Part shown: positions 53,501 to 62,163 of the stretch, piece after piece
How positions within the stretch are numbered: position 1 is the first letter of the stretch
Layout: each line of letters begins with the position of its first letter
The notes under the pieces: model-generated
What the model was told of the DNA's origin: nothing
Databases searched by the model: none
What the model saw: the letters and a program-made list of their open reading frames with translations, nothing else
NCBI GenBank assembly: GCA_963798505.1
Contig: CAWCTX010000005.1
Location: 1-64,000, forward strand
DNA from: CAVWSM01 sp963798505
Lineage (GTDB): Bacteria > Actinomycetota > Actinomycetes > Jiangellales > Jiangellaceae
Length of the DNA stretch: 64,000 nt
Direction of reading: 5' to 3'
Translations under genes and position numbers: made by a program

Positions 53501-54250
53501 TTGGTGCGGGCACGGCGGACGATGTCCTCGTAGCCGGCCCAGAACTGCGCGAAGTCGAGCGTGTCGGCCTGCTTGATGTTGGCCACCACGAGCTGCCGCG
53601 CGCCGTCGGCCTTCTGCAGGTCGATGGCGAGGCCGAAGTTGACGTGCTCGGGCTTGACCAGCGTCGGCTTGCCGTCGACCTCGGCGTAGGAGGAGTTCAT
53701 CTCCGGCATCGCCTTGAGCGCCTTGATCATGGCGAAGCCGATGAGGTGGGTGAACGACACCTTGCCGCCGCGGGCGCGCTTGAGGTGGTTGTTGATGACG
53801 ATGCGGTTGTCGATCAACAGCTTGGCGGGGACCGCCCGCACCGAGGTCGCCGTCGGCAGCGTGAGGCTGGTCTCCATGTTGGTGACGACCCGAGCGGCCG
53901 GGCCTTTGAGCGGCACGGTCACGGCGCCAGGCGGCGGGTGCTGCGGCCTTGGGCTTCGCGGGCTCGGCCTTCTGAGGCTCCGCCTTCGGAGGTGCGGCAG
54001 GCGCAGGCGGTTGCGGCTGCGCTGCTGGCTGGGGCTGCGCTGCTGGCTGAGGCTGTGCCACAGGCTGCGCGGGCGCCGGCTGTGCGGTGGCCGGCTGTCC
54101 GGCGGCAGCCCGACGATCGCGGAACAAGTCCCACCACGCCCGGTCTACGGACTCGGGATCGGCCAACCACCTCTCGTACATCTCGTCAACGAGCCACTCG
54201 TTGGGGCCGAAACCGGAGGGTGCGTTGCTCGCGGAGCCCTGCGGGGACAC
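50581..54250 (-). CDS. kgd: Multifunctional 2-oxoglutarate dehydrogenase / decarboxylase (E2-E1 fusion), one frameshift
   Basis: About 1,220 residues. The N-terminus (NEWLVDEMYERWLADPESVDRAWWDLF) and a Pro/Ala/Gln-rich linker precede an E2-like acyltransferase domain (FTHLIGFAMIKALKAMPEMNSSYAEV). The E1 part follows: GMPHRGRLNVLANIVGKSYGQIFREFEG, LLHGDAAFAGQGVVAETLNLSQLRGY, VVNNQVGFTTSP. The gene starts with a GTG at 54250. At about 53930, inside the linker, a single-base shift moves the reading from PKAAAPAAW to PGAVTVPLKGPA. This enzyme converts 2-oxoglutarate to succinyl-CoA or succinic semialdehyde in the TCA cycle. Confidence 0.92.
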
Positions 54251-54529
54251 GACGGCGATCGCCTTCTTCCACTGACCGAGATCGAACAGGCGGTTCGACC
54301 CCCCAGAGTAGTTGCCCGCGGCAAGCCGAGTTCCCAACGAGCCCACCCACGTGATCATGAAGGATTGCAACCCCCAGTGGGGATCACGATCCTTCATGAT
54401 CACGGCGGGTGGGTTGTCCCCAGAGTGCGGCGGTCGCGAGCCGCCGTCCACAAGCACGTCGTTGACCCCGCTCTACCGGGAGCACGCGCCGGACGATCAG
54501 GCGATGTCCCCATCGCACCCCGAACGTCC
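54251..54529. other. Divergent region between kgd and the AbiEi-type gene, with hairpin A
   Basis: 279 bases upstream of both genes. Apart from the hairpin I see no gene, and the promoters of both neighbours must lie here. Confidence 0.5.
54342..54413. repeat. Palindromic hairpin A
   Basis: A perfect 15-base stem, GTGATCATGAAGGAT (54351-54365) with its complement at 54389-54403. An inner CCCC/GGGG stem and an outer CCCACCC/GGGTGGG pair interrupted by 2-3 bases extend it. Positions 54352-54375 recur, reverse-complemented, in hairpin B (55522-55545). Confidence 0.8.
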
Positions 54530-55498
54530 GTGACGTCGCTGGCCGGGCTGCACGGGCTCCGCCGAACAGGCCTCGAGGATCTTGTCAGTCACCAGGCCGG
54601 CGCGGTGTCCCGAGACCAGCTGGTGGACCTCGGGTTTACCGACAAGGCGATCCAGTGCCAGCTGGCCGCGCAGCGCTGGCAGCGGGTCTATGCGGGCGTG
54701 TATGTGGTGCATACGGGACCGTTGCCCTTCGTGACGAAGGTCTGGGCGGCGTTGCTGCGGGCCGGCCCCGGGGCGACGGCCAGCCACCAGACCGCCGCTT
54801 TCCTGGACGGCCTCGACGACGAGCCTGGCGAAGTCATCCACATCACCGTGCCGATCTCACGACGGGTGGGCCGCATCGAGGGTGTGCGGGTGCATTACGC
54901 GACCCACCTGGACACGACGCGACACCCGGCGAAGCAGCCGCCACGCACGCGGGTCGAGGACACGGTGCTCGACCTGATCGACACCTCGTCGAGCGTCGCC
55001 GCGGCGGCGACGTGGGTGACCCGCGCCTGCCAGCGACGCAAAAGCACCCCCGCCAGGCTGGCGCGGGCACTCTCCCAGAGAAAGAAGATCAGTTGGCGCG
55101 CCGCCACAGAGGCGATGGTTGTCGATGTCGCCGAGGGTGCGCAGTCGCCGCTCGAGGTGGAATACCTCCGTGCGGTCGAGCGATGCCACAGGCTGCCCCG
55201 CGCCGACCGGAACCCAAGGCTCGCCGGCCGCCGCGTCATCTGGATCGACTGCGACTACCCGGAGTTCACGGCTCGGGTCGAGCTGGACGGGCGAGTGGGC
55301 CATATGGAGGAGGGCGCTTTTCGCGACCGGAAACGAGACAACCGCGGCGTGGTCCACCGGGTCGGCACGCTGCGCTACGGCTACGTCGAGGTGTTCGGTG
55401 AGCCGTGTGCAGTGGCCGCGGAGGTAGCCGGAGTCCTTCAGGACCGCGGTTGGAGCGGCCACCCGCGCCGATGCGGCCCGGCGTGCTCCATCCCATGA
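54530..55498 (+). CDS. AbiEi-type HTH protein with DUF559/Vsr-like nuclease domain
   Basis: 322 residues from a GTG. Residues 15-65 (GAVSRDQLVDLGFTDKAIQCQLAAQRWQRVYAGVYVVHTG) match the AbiEi antitoxin winged helix-turn-helix (family 4). The middle (VWAALLRAGPGATASHQTAAFLDGLDDEPGEVIHITVP) is the usual linker domain. The C-terminus (VIWIDCDYPEFTARVELDGRVGHMEEGAFRDRKRDNRGVVHRVGTLRYGYVEVF) follows the PD-(D/E)XK plan with the acidic pair in ARVELDG and the basic DRKRDN. No AbiEii toxin partner is adjacent. Hairpins A and B bracket the gene. Confidence 0.75.
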   Translation: MTSLAGLHGLRRTGLEDLVSHQAGAVSRDQLVDLGFTDKAIQCQLAAQRWQRVYAGVYVVHTGPLPFVTKVWAALLRAGPGATASHQTAAFLDGLDDEPGEVIHITVPISRRVGRIEGVRVHYATHLDTTRHPAKQPPRTRVEDTVLDLIDTSSSVAAAATWVTRACQRRKSTPARLARALSQRKKISWRAATEAMVVDVAEGAQSPLEVEYLRAVERCHRLPRADRNPRLAGRRVIWIDCDYPEFTARVELDGRVGHMEEGAFRDRKRDNRGVVHRVGTLRYGYVEVFGEPCAVAAEVAGVLQDRGWSGHPRRCGPACSIP

Positions 55499-55551
55499 TC
55501 ATGAAGGACCATGACCCCCCTGGGGGTTGCAATCCTTCATGATCACTGGGA
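55491..55551. repeat. Palindromic hairpin B
   Basis: A 13-base stem, TGATCATGAAGGA (55496-55508) with its complement at 55533-55545, an inner CCCCC/GGGGG stem and flanking TCCCA/TGGGA. It contains the stop codons of the AbiEi-type gene (+) and, in its right arm, of the Rieske gene (-). It could terminate both convergent transcripts. Confidence 0.8.
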
Positions 55552-56658
55552 CTGGAGGTAGGCCCGCGCCACCAGCTGTACCCACTGGTGGACGGCGTCC
55601 TCGTTGGGCGCGAACGGGCCCGGCCGGAAGTGCGGCGAGGACAGCCCCCGCTGCACGGACTCGCAGGCGGCCCAGTCCTGGCGGTTGGTCCGGTCCCAGA
55701 AGTCGACCGCGTAGGCCGGGTCCGTGCCCGTCGGGAACAGCCACGCGCACTCGACCCGGGTGTGATCGGCCGCGAGCGGCTCGAGCCGGTGGGTCATGAC
55801 GTAGTCGGGGTGCGCGGACACCAGGAGGTTGGGGAACAGGCCGAGATACAGCACCTTGCGCCGGTCGACACCGTCGAGAAAGCGCCCGGTCGACCTCCCA
55901 TCGAACGACATCGTCTGGGCATGGTCACGCAGGTCCATCGAGCCACCGACCCAGGCACCGGGCAGATCGAAGTTGTCACCGCTCGTCGGCGGTGAGATCG
56001 CGCAGAGCTCCGGATGGATGAGTGGGCAGTGGTAGCACTCGTGGTAGTTCTCGACGATCACCTTCCAGTTGGCGGCGACGTCGTACGTGTGACGGGCGGC
56101 GACGACCAGCCGATCAGGCGCGTACGGCGAGACGAGCTCGTCCATCGCCCCCACGTGCCCCGCGAACGACTCGGCGTCTCCGGCGGCGTTGACGAACAGC
56201 CACCCCTGCCAGACCTCCAGCGGCAACGGGACGAGCCCGAGATCGGTCGCCTCGAACGACGGGACGTCGCGGAACCCGGGTGCCCCACGCAGTGAGCCGT
56301 CGAGGTCGTACGACCACGCGTGGTACGGGCACACGATGCCCTGCCGCGTCGTGTCGCAGCCCTCGGCAAGCAGCTCGTGGGCGCGATGCCGGCACGTGTT
56401 GGCGAAGGCCCGGGTGACGCCGTCGGTCCGGGTAAGCAGCACCGGAACATCGCCGACCACGAGTGCCCGCTGCGTCTCGCCGTCTCCGAGCAGGTCACCC
56501 ACCCGACCCAGACACGTCCAGCTGGCCGCGAACATGTGCCGTCGCTCCCACGCCAAGACCTCTGCCGAGGTGTAGGCGACCGCCGGCAGCATCCGCGCAT
56601 ACCCAAGCGGCTGCAACGAGGCGGCGAGCGCCTCGGCAGGGAACGGGAGGGCGCTCAT
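55543..56658 (-). CDS. Rieske non-heme iron oxygenase, alpha subunit
   Basis: 371 residues. Rieske ligands: CRHRAHEL (Cys-x-His) and CPYHAWSYDLDGSL (Cys-x2-His). Mononuclear iron site: NWKVIVENYHECYHCPLIHPEL (two His), with the conserved Asn of ENYHE. LDPTHG-like blocks include LFPNLLVSAHPDYVMTHRLEP. The ENYHECYHC form resembles glycine-betaine, carnitine and choline-type monooxygenases as much as aromatic-ring enzymes. No beta subunit or dedicated reductase is adjacent. The ATG overlaps the upstream oxidoreductase stop by 4 bases. Confidence 0.88.
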   Translation of the reverse strand: MSALPFPAEALAASLQPLGYARMLPAVAYTSAEVLAWERRHMFAASWTCLGRVGDLLGDGETQRALVVGDVPVLLTRTDGVTRAFANTCRHRAHELLAEGCDTTRQGIVCPYHAWSYDLDGSLRGAPGFRDVPSFEATDLGLVPLPLEVWQGWLFVNAAGDAESFAGHVGAMDELVSPYAPDRLVVAARHTYDVAANWKVIVENYHECYHCPLIHPELCAISPPTSGDNFDLPGAWVGGSMDLRDHAQTMSFDGRSTGRFLDGVDRRKVLYLGLFPNLLVSAHPDYVMTHRLEPLAADHTRVECAWLFPTGTDPAYAVDFWDRTNRQDWAACESVQRGLSSPHFRPGPFAPNEDAVHQWVQLVARAYLQSQ

Positions 56659-58277
56659 CGGCTGCCGCCGAACCGCCGCCACTTTGCCGCCCGACGGTCG
56701 GCGAGCACCTGGCGTACGACGTTGCGGCCGGGGATTCCGGTGACGCCACCGCCGCCGTGCGTCGACGACCCGGCCTGGTAGAGCCCGCGCACAGGCGTGC
56801 GCAGGTCGGCGAAGCCGGCGGCCGGCCGGGCATGGAACAGCTGCCCCGGCGTCAGCTCGCCATGGAAGATGTTGCCTCCGACCAGGCCGTACTCATGCTC
56901 CATCTCGTACGGACCGATGACCTGGCGGTGCAGCAACGAGTCGGTGAAGCCAGGCGCGACGGCCTCCATGCGGCCGACGACGCGGTCGGCGTAGTCCTCG
57001 AGCTCAGCCTGGTGCGGCTCGGCGGCCCAGGCGTGCGGAACCCACTGAGTGAACATCGAGACGATGTGGTGGCCATCGGGGGCAAGCGTGCGGTCGAAAA
57101 CGCTCGGGATGCAGACGTCGGCGAGCGGCCGCGCGGCCGGTCGACCGCCGACCGCCTCCTGGAACGCGCCCTCGACCTCGTCGAGCGACTCCGCGAGCAC
57201 GATCGTGCCGCCATGCACGTCCGGGTCGAACTCCGGATGGGAGGCGAACCTCGGCAGCCTGTCGACCGCGAGATTGATCTTCACGACGCCCGAGCGGGTC
57301 TGCCACTGCTCGATGTCGGCGACGAAATCGGGGGGCAGGACGCCACGGTCGAGCAGGCGCAGGAACGAGATCGCCGGGTGCGCGGTGGTGATCACCGTGT
57401 CGGCGGCAATCTGCTCGCCGTTGTCGAGGGTGACACCGACCGCCCGGTCGCCGCGCACGTCGATGCGGGCCACTGGCGCCGCCGTACGGATCTCCACGCC
57501 GTACGACCGCGCTGCCGCGGCCATCGCCCGCGTGACCGCTCCCATCCCGCCGCGCGGGAAACCCCAGCCGCCCATGTGCCCGTCGCCCAGGTCGCCGATG
57601 TGGTGGTGAAGCATCACGTAGGCGGTGCCCGCCGACCGCGGACCTGCCCAGGTGCCGATGACGCCCGACACCGAGAGCACGCCGCGCATCGCGTCGGACT
57701 CGAACCTCGCCTCGACCAGGTCGGCGACGCTGCTCGTCAGCAGGCGCGTCGTGTCGAACGCCGTGCGGACGTCCCATCGGCGCACGTGCCGCAGTAGTGC
57801 GGCCTGGCGGGCGAGGTCGGCGGGTCTCTTGGAGCCGAGCCGCGGCGGGATCTCGTCGAGCAGCGGCCCGAGCTTGCGGCCGAGCCCGGCCAGCCAGGCG
57901 TCCCATGCCTCATAGGCGTCGGCATCCCGCGGCGAGAACTTCTTGATCTCCTCCCGGCGCCGAGCCGGGTCCCTTGCCAGCGCCAGGTTGCGCCCGTCGC
58001 GGCGCGGCGCGAAGTAGGGCCCCTGCGGATAGACGTGGTAGCCGTGCCGCACCAGGTCGAGGTCGCGGACCAGGGCGGGCGGCAACAGGCTCACGACGTA
58101 CGACAGCGAGCTGACGGTGTAGTCCGGACCGAACGGCTGCTCGCTCACCGCCGCGCCGCCGACGGCCTCCCGCCGCTCGCACACCAGCACCGACATCCCC
58201 AGCCTGGCTAGGTAGGCCGCCGCGACCAGGCCGTTGTGCCCGCCGCCGACCACCACGACGTCGTACTGCCTCGCCAC
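56655..58277 (-). CDS. FAD-dependent oxidoreductase, phytoene-desaturase-like (PYROXD2 family)
   Basis: 540 residues. DVVVVGGGHNGLVAAAYLARLGMSVLVCERREAVGGAAVSE is the dinucleotide-binding motif, and GLYQAGSSTHGGGGVTGIPGRNVVR the C-terminal FAD motif. The middle has HMGGWGFPRGGMGAVTRAMAAAARSYG. It oxidises C-C or C-N bonds; carotenoid genes are absent, so a catabolic role is likelier. A GTG after GGAGG fixes the start. Coupled to the Rieske gene. Confidence 0.85.
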   Translation of the reverse strand: MARQYDVVVVGGGHNGLVAAAYLARLGMSVLVCERREAVGGAAVSEQPFGPDYTVSSLSYVVSLLPPALVRDLDLVRHGYHVYPQGPYFAPRRDGRNLALARDPARRREEIKKFSPRDADAYEAWDAWLAGLGRKLGPLLDEIPPRLGSKRPADLARQAALLRHVRRWDVRTAFDTTRLLTSSVADLVEARFESDAMRGVLSVSGVIGTWAGPRSAGTAYVMLHHHIGDLGDGHMGGWGFPRGGMGAVTRAMAAAARSYGVEIRTAAPVARIDVRGDRAVGVTLDNGEQIAADTVITTAHPAISFLRLLDRGVLPPDFVADIEQWQTRSGVVKINLAVDRLPRFASHPEFDPDVHGGTIVLAESLDEVEGAFQEAVGGRPAARPLADVCIPSVFDRTLAPDGHHIVSMFTQWVPHAWAAEPHQAELEDYADRVVGRMEAVAPGFTDSLLHRQVIGPYEMEHEYGLVGGNIFHGELTPGQLFHARPAAGFADLRTPVRGLYQAGSSTHGGGGVTGIPGRNVVRQVLADRRAAKWRRFGGSR

Positions 58278-58476
58278 CCCGTCCTCCAGCCCACCGCAGA
58301 TCGTCGGACCCGGACATCCTCGCATCGTGGGTCCCCAGCCCATATCCGTGTGCCCGGCCGACGCGGCACCGAGATCGACACGTCATGTGCATGGCGTCCC
58401 GACCCATGATGAGAACGGTAACCATGGCTCAAGAACACATTGGTTGGGACTGTCTGCGCTCCTAGCGTTGCGCCTC
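58278..58476. other. Divergent control region of the catabolic locus
   Basis: 199 bases between the oxidoreductase and transporter genes. No gene is seen; both promoters must lie here. I found no clear operator. Confidence 0.4.
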
Positions 58477-59241
58477 ATGTCGACCGGACCACCCACCGCC
58501 CTGCGGACCGAACGCCTGGTGAAGAGCTTCCGGGGCTTCCAGGCCGTCGACGGCGTCGATCTCGCCGTCCGGGAGGGCAGCATCCATGCCCTGGTCGGGC
58601 CCAACGGAGCAGGCAAGACCACACTGTTCAACCTGCTCACGGGATTCCTGACGCCGACGTCGGGCCGCATCCTGCTCGGCGATCTGGACGTCACCGGCCG
58701 CACCCCCGAGCGCATCGCGCACCTCGGTGTCGCCCGCTCGTTCCAGATCACCAGCCTGTTCGACCAGCTCACCCCGCTCGAGCATCTCGAGCTGGCGCTG
58801 CAGGCCGGCACCAAGCAGGGTCTGGCGTTCTGGCGATCCGAGTCGCTGCTGGGCCGGTTCAGCGACAAGGCGGCGGAGCTGCTGGAGAAGGCCGGGCTGA
58901 CCGCGGTGGCCGGCAAGCCGGCCGGGTCACTGGCGTATGGCCAGAAGCGCGCCCTCGAGCTCGCTCTGGCACTGAGCCTCGATCCGCGCCTGCTGCTGCT
59001 CGACGAGCCCACGGCAGGCATGGGCGTCGAGGACGTGCAGCGCACGATCGCACTTGTCCGGGAGATCGCGGTGGGCCGCACCGTCGTGCTGGTCGACCAC
59101 AACATGCACGTCGTCGGCAGCCTCGCCGACCGGGTCACCGTGCTGCAGGCCGGGCGGGTGCTGGCAGAGGGGACCTACGACGAGGTGCGCGCGGACGACC
59201 GCGTGATCACCGCCTACCTGGGAAGGGTCGCGCATGCTTGA
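58477..59241 (+). CDS. livG: Branched-chain-type ABC transporter ATPase LivG
   Basis: 254 residues. HALVGPNGAGKTTLFNLLTGFL is Walker A, LAYGQKRALELALALSLDPRLLLLDEPTAGMGVEDVQ the signature (AYGQK in place of LSGGQ) with Walker B, and VLVDHNMHVVGSLADRVTVLQ the H loop. LivG-type proteins have a long helical insert (ELALQAGTKQGLAFW), present here. It energises import with LivF. It overlaps livF by 8 bases. Confidence 0.92.
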   Translation: MSTGPPTALRTERLVKSFRGFQAVDGVDLAVREGSIHALVGPNGAGKTTLFNLLTGFLTPTSGRILLGDLDVTGRTPERIAHLGVARSFQITSLFDQLTPLEHLELALQAGTKQGLAFWRSESLLGRFSDKAAELLEKAGLTAVAGKPAGSLAYGQKRALELALALSLDPRLLLLDEPTAGMGVEDVQRTIALVREIAVGRTVVLVDHNMHVVGSLADRVTVLQAGRVLAEGTYDEVRADDRVITAYLGRVAHA

Positions 59242-59926
59242 GATCCGCGGGCTTTCGGCGTGGTACGGCGAGGCGCAGGCGCTCAGCGAGGTCGCGCTCG
59301 ACCTCGGTCCAGGCGAGGTGGTGACCCTCGTCGGGCGCAACGGTGCCGGCAAGTCCACGCTGCTCCGCGCCGCGATGGGCCTGCACACCCAGGTCACCGG
59401 CACCATCCGACTCGACGGGCGCGACCTCGTCGGGCTGGCCCCGCAGCAGCGGGCCCGGCTCGGCGTCGGCTGGGTCCCCGACGACCGTGGCATCTACGCC
59501 ACGCTCACGGTCGAGGAGCATCTGCGCCTGCCCCCGAAGGTGCATCCGGACGCCTGGCCGATCGACCGCATCTACACGACGTTCCCGGTGCTCGGCGACC
59601 GACGACGTGCGATGGGCACGACGCTGTCCGGTGGTGAGCAGCAGATGCTCGCCATCGCCCGGGTGCTGCACATGGGTGCCCGCCTACTGCTACTCGACGA
59701 GCCGACAGAGGGGCTGGCTCCCGTCATCGTGCAGCAGATCGGCGACATCATCCGCGAAGTCAAGGCCGCGGGTGTGGCCGTGCTCCTCGTCGAGCAGAAC
59801 GTCACCTTCGCCGAAGCCGTCGCGGACCGGCACTACCTGCTCGCGCAGGGGCGGGTCGTCGAGTCGTTCGACACGCACGAGCTGCGCAGTCGCGAGCACG
59901 AACTCCTTGCGTACCTGGGCATTTGA
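59234..59926 (+). CDS. livF: Branched-chain-type ABC transporter ATPase LivF
   Basis: 230 residues. VVTLVGRNGAGKSTLLRAAMGL, LGVGWVPDDRGIYATLTVEEHL, TTLSGGEQQMLAIARVLHMGARLLLLDEPTEGLAPVIVQQI and VLLVEQNVTFAEAVADRHYLL. The VP.(D/E)RGI.. and LLVEQN sequences are diagnostic for LivF. Partner of LivG. Confidence 0.93.
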   Translation: MLEIRGLSAWYGEAQALSEVALDLGPGEVVTLVGRNGAGKSTLLRAAMGLHTQVTGTIRLDGRDLVGLAPQQRARLGVGWVPDDRGIYATLTVEEHLRLPPKVHPDAWPIDRIYTTFPVLGDRRRAMGTTLSGGEQQMLAIARVLHMGARLLLLDEPTEGLAPVIVQQIGDIIREVKAAGVAVLLVEQNVTFAEAVADRHYLLAQGRVVESFDTHELRSREHELLAYLGI

Positions 59927-59975
59927 CCAACGCGGATCTGACTCCAACACCACCTGACCCACACCTGGAGGAACC

Positions 59976-61232
59976 ATGAAGCGCAGAATCGTGGTCGCAT
60001 CGGCGACCGCACTGTCGGGAGCCATGCTCCTGTCCGCCTGTGGCGGCGGCGGAGGCGGGCCCAGCTCGAGCGGCGGCGGCGAGCTCACGGACGGCAAGGT
60101 CGTCCTGGGCGTGCTCAACGACCAGTCCGGGGTCTACAAGGACCTCTCCGGCCCCAACAGCATCAAGGCCGTCGAGATGGCCATCGCGGACTACACGGAG
60201 AAGTACGGCGACGACGCAGTCGCGACCGACATCGAGGTCGTCAGCGCCGACCACCAGAACAAGCCCGACGTCGCCAACACCAAGGCACAGGAGATGTACG
60301 ACCGGCAGCAGGCCGACATCATCCTCGACGTCCCGACGTCGTCTGCGGCGCTGGCGGTGGCCACGCAGGCAGAGACCAAGAAGCGGCTGTTCATCAACGT
60401 CGGTGCCGCGACGACCGCGCTGACCAACGACGAGTGCAACAAGTACACGTTCCACTGGGCGTACGACACGTACATGCTGGCCAACGGCACGGGCACGACG
60501 GTCACCGAGAACGGCGACACCAGCTGGTCGATCATCTACCCCGACTACGCCTTCGGCCAGGACATGCAGAAGTCGTTCGAGACCGCCATCACGGCCGCCG
60601 GCGGCGACGTCAACGAGTCGATCGCGACGCCGTTCCCCAACGACAACTTCTCGACCTTCCTCACCAAGGCGGCATCGACCAACCCCGACGTGATCGGGAC
60701 GATGCAGGCCGGCGGCGACCTCATCAACCTCGTCAAGCAGTACAACGACTCCGGGCTGCGCGACCAAGGCATCGACCTGTCGGTCGGGCTCATGTTCATC
60801 ACCGACATCCACGCGCTGGGTGTGGAGCAGTTCGCGGGCACGCAGTTCACCGACGCGTGGTACTGGAACATGGACGACGAGTCACGCGAGTGGGCTGACC
60901 GGTTCCTCGAGGAGACCGACGCCCGACCCTCGTTCGCGCACGCCGGTAACTACTCGGCCGCCTTGCAGTACCTCGAGGCCATCCAGCGCGCCGGCGGCGA
61001 CGACGCCGACAAGGTCGTCGCCGAGCTCGAGGGCAAGGAGCTCGACGATGTCTTCCTGCGCAACGGCCAGGTGCGGGCGGAGGACCACCGGGTGATCCAC
61101 GACGTCTACCTCGCCAAGGTCAAGGACTCCAGTGACGTCAGTGAGGACTGGGACTACGAGGAGATCGTGTCCACGATCCCTGCCGAGCAGGCGTTCAAGC
61201 CCGTCGCGGAGACCACCTGCTCGATGTCGTGA
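59976..61232 (+). CDS. livJ: ABC transporter substrate-binding lipoprotein (LivJ-like)
   Basis: 418 residues. A lipoprotein signal (VVASATALSGAMLLSACGG, Cys at the lipobox LSAC) is followed by a peripla-BP-6 type domain: KVVLGVLNDQSGVYKDLSGPNSIKAVEMA, ADIILDVPTSSAALAVATQAE, YTFHWAYDTYMLANGTGT and IIYPDYAFGQDMQKSFE. It captures the substrate outside the membrane. The Tyr/Trp-rich pocket residues (WAYDTY, WYWNMD) could suit an aromatic or quaternary amine, which is speculative. AGGAG precedes the ATG. Confidence 0.9.
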   Translation: MKRRIVVASATALSGAMLLSACGGGGGGPSSSGGGELTDGKVVLGVLNDQSGVYKDLSGPNSIKAVEMAIADYTEKYGDDAVATDIEVVSADHQNKPDVANTKAQEMYDRQQADIILDVPTSSAALAVATQAETKKRLFINVGAATTALTNDECNKYTFHWAYDTYMLANGTGTTVTENGDTSWSIIYPDYAFGQDMQKSFETAITAAGGDVNESIATPFPNDNFSTFLTKAASTNPDVIGTMQAGGDLINLVKQYNDSGLRDQGIDLSVGLMFITDIHALGVEQFAGTQFTDAWYWNMDDESREWADRFLEETDARPSFAHAGNYSAALQYLEAIQRAGGDDADKVVAELEGKELDDVFLRNGQVRAEDHRVIHDVYLAKVKDSSDVSEDWDYEEIVSTIPAEQAFKPVAETTCSMS

Positions 61233-61293
61233 GGCGTGAGCCGGGCCCGGGGAATCGAGCCTCGGGCCCGGCGCCGCCCCCGGAAGGACAGCC

Positions 61294-62163
61294 TTGAACG
61301 AGATCTTGCAGTACACCGCACAAGGGCTTGCGGCCGGAAGTTTCTATGCCATCGCCGCACTCGGTCTCGCCGTCATCTTCGGCGTCCTGGGCGTCGTCAA
61401 CTTCGCCCATGGCGCCTGTTACATGCTCGGTGCCGTCGTGGCCGCCGTCCTGCTCGACGAGCTCGGACTGTCGTTCTGGGTGGCGCTCATCGTCGTACCC
61501 CTGCTGCTGTTCGGCTTCGGTGTGCTGATCGAGCGGCTGCTCGTGCACCGGCTCATCCGGCTGGATCCGCTCTACAACTTCCTGCTCACGTTCGGGCTCA
61601 CCTTGCTGCTCGTCGACCTCGTGAAACGCAAGTACGGCGTGTCCGGCCTGCCCTATGAGCGGCCCTCCGCGCTCGACGGCCAGGTGTCCATCGGGAGCAC
61701 GCAGATCCCGACCTACCAGGCGTTCCTCATCCTCTGCTCGGCCGTGCTCTGCACCGCCGTGTGGCTGGTCCTGACGCGCACCAAGGTGGGCATGGTGGTC
61801 CGGGCTGCGACGGAGAAGCCCGAGCTGACGAGGGCGCTCGGCATCAACGTGGGCCGATGGGTGACACCGGTGTTCGGCTTCGGCATCGCCCTCGCCGGGC
61901 TCGCCGGCGTGCTGGCGGCTCCGTTTCGCGCGATCACGGCGGAGATGGGCAACAACTTCGTCATCATCCTGTTCGCCGTCGTCGTCATCGGTGGCCTCGG
62001 CTCGATCCTCGGTGCCGTGCTGGCCGGGTTCATCGTCGGGCTCGTGGAGGCGTATGGGCAGGCGTACGCACCCGCATTCGCACAGATCCTGATCTTTGTC
62101 CTGATGGCGGTCGTGATCCTCGTCCGGCCAGCAGGGCTGTTCGGCCGCGAGGAGACCGCATGA
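61294..62163 (+). CDS. livH: ABC transporter permease LivH
   Basis: 289 residues from a TTG after GGAAGGACA. Helices and signatures: QGLAAGSFYAIAALGLAVIFGVLGVVNFAHGACYMLGA (the NFAHG family motif), LIERLLVHRLI, ATEKPELTRALGINVGRWVTPVFGFGIALAGLAGVLAAP and FAVVVIGGLGSILGAVLAGFIVGLVEAYG. The pore-forming half. Its stop overlaps the livM start. Confidence 0.93.
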   Translation: MNEILQYTAQGLAAGSFYAIAALGLAVIFGVLGVVNFAHGACYMLGAVVAAVLLDELGLSFWVALIVVPLLLFGFGVLIERLLVHRLIRLDPLYNFLLTFGLTLLLVDLVKRKYGVSGLPYERPSALDGQVSIGSTQIPTYQAFLILCSAVLCTAVWLVLTRTKVGMVVRAATEKPELTRALGINVGRWVTPVFGFGIALAGLAGVLAAPFRAITAEMGNNFVIILFAVVVIGGLGSILGAVLAGFIVGLVEAYGQAYAPAFAQILIFVLMAVVILVRPAGLFGREETA

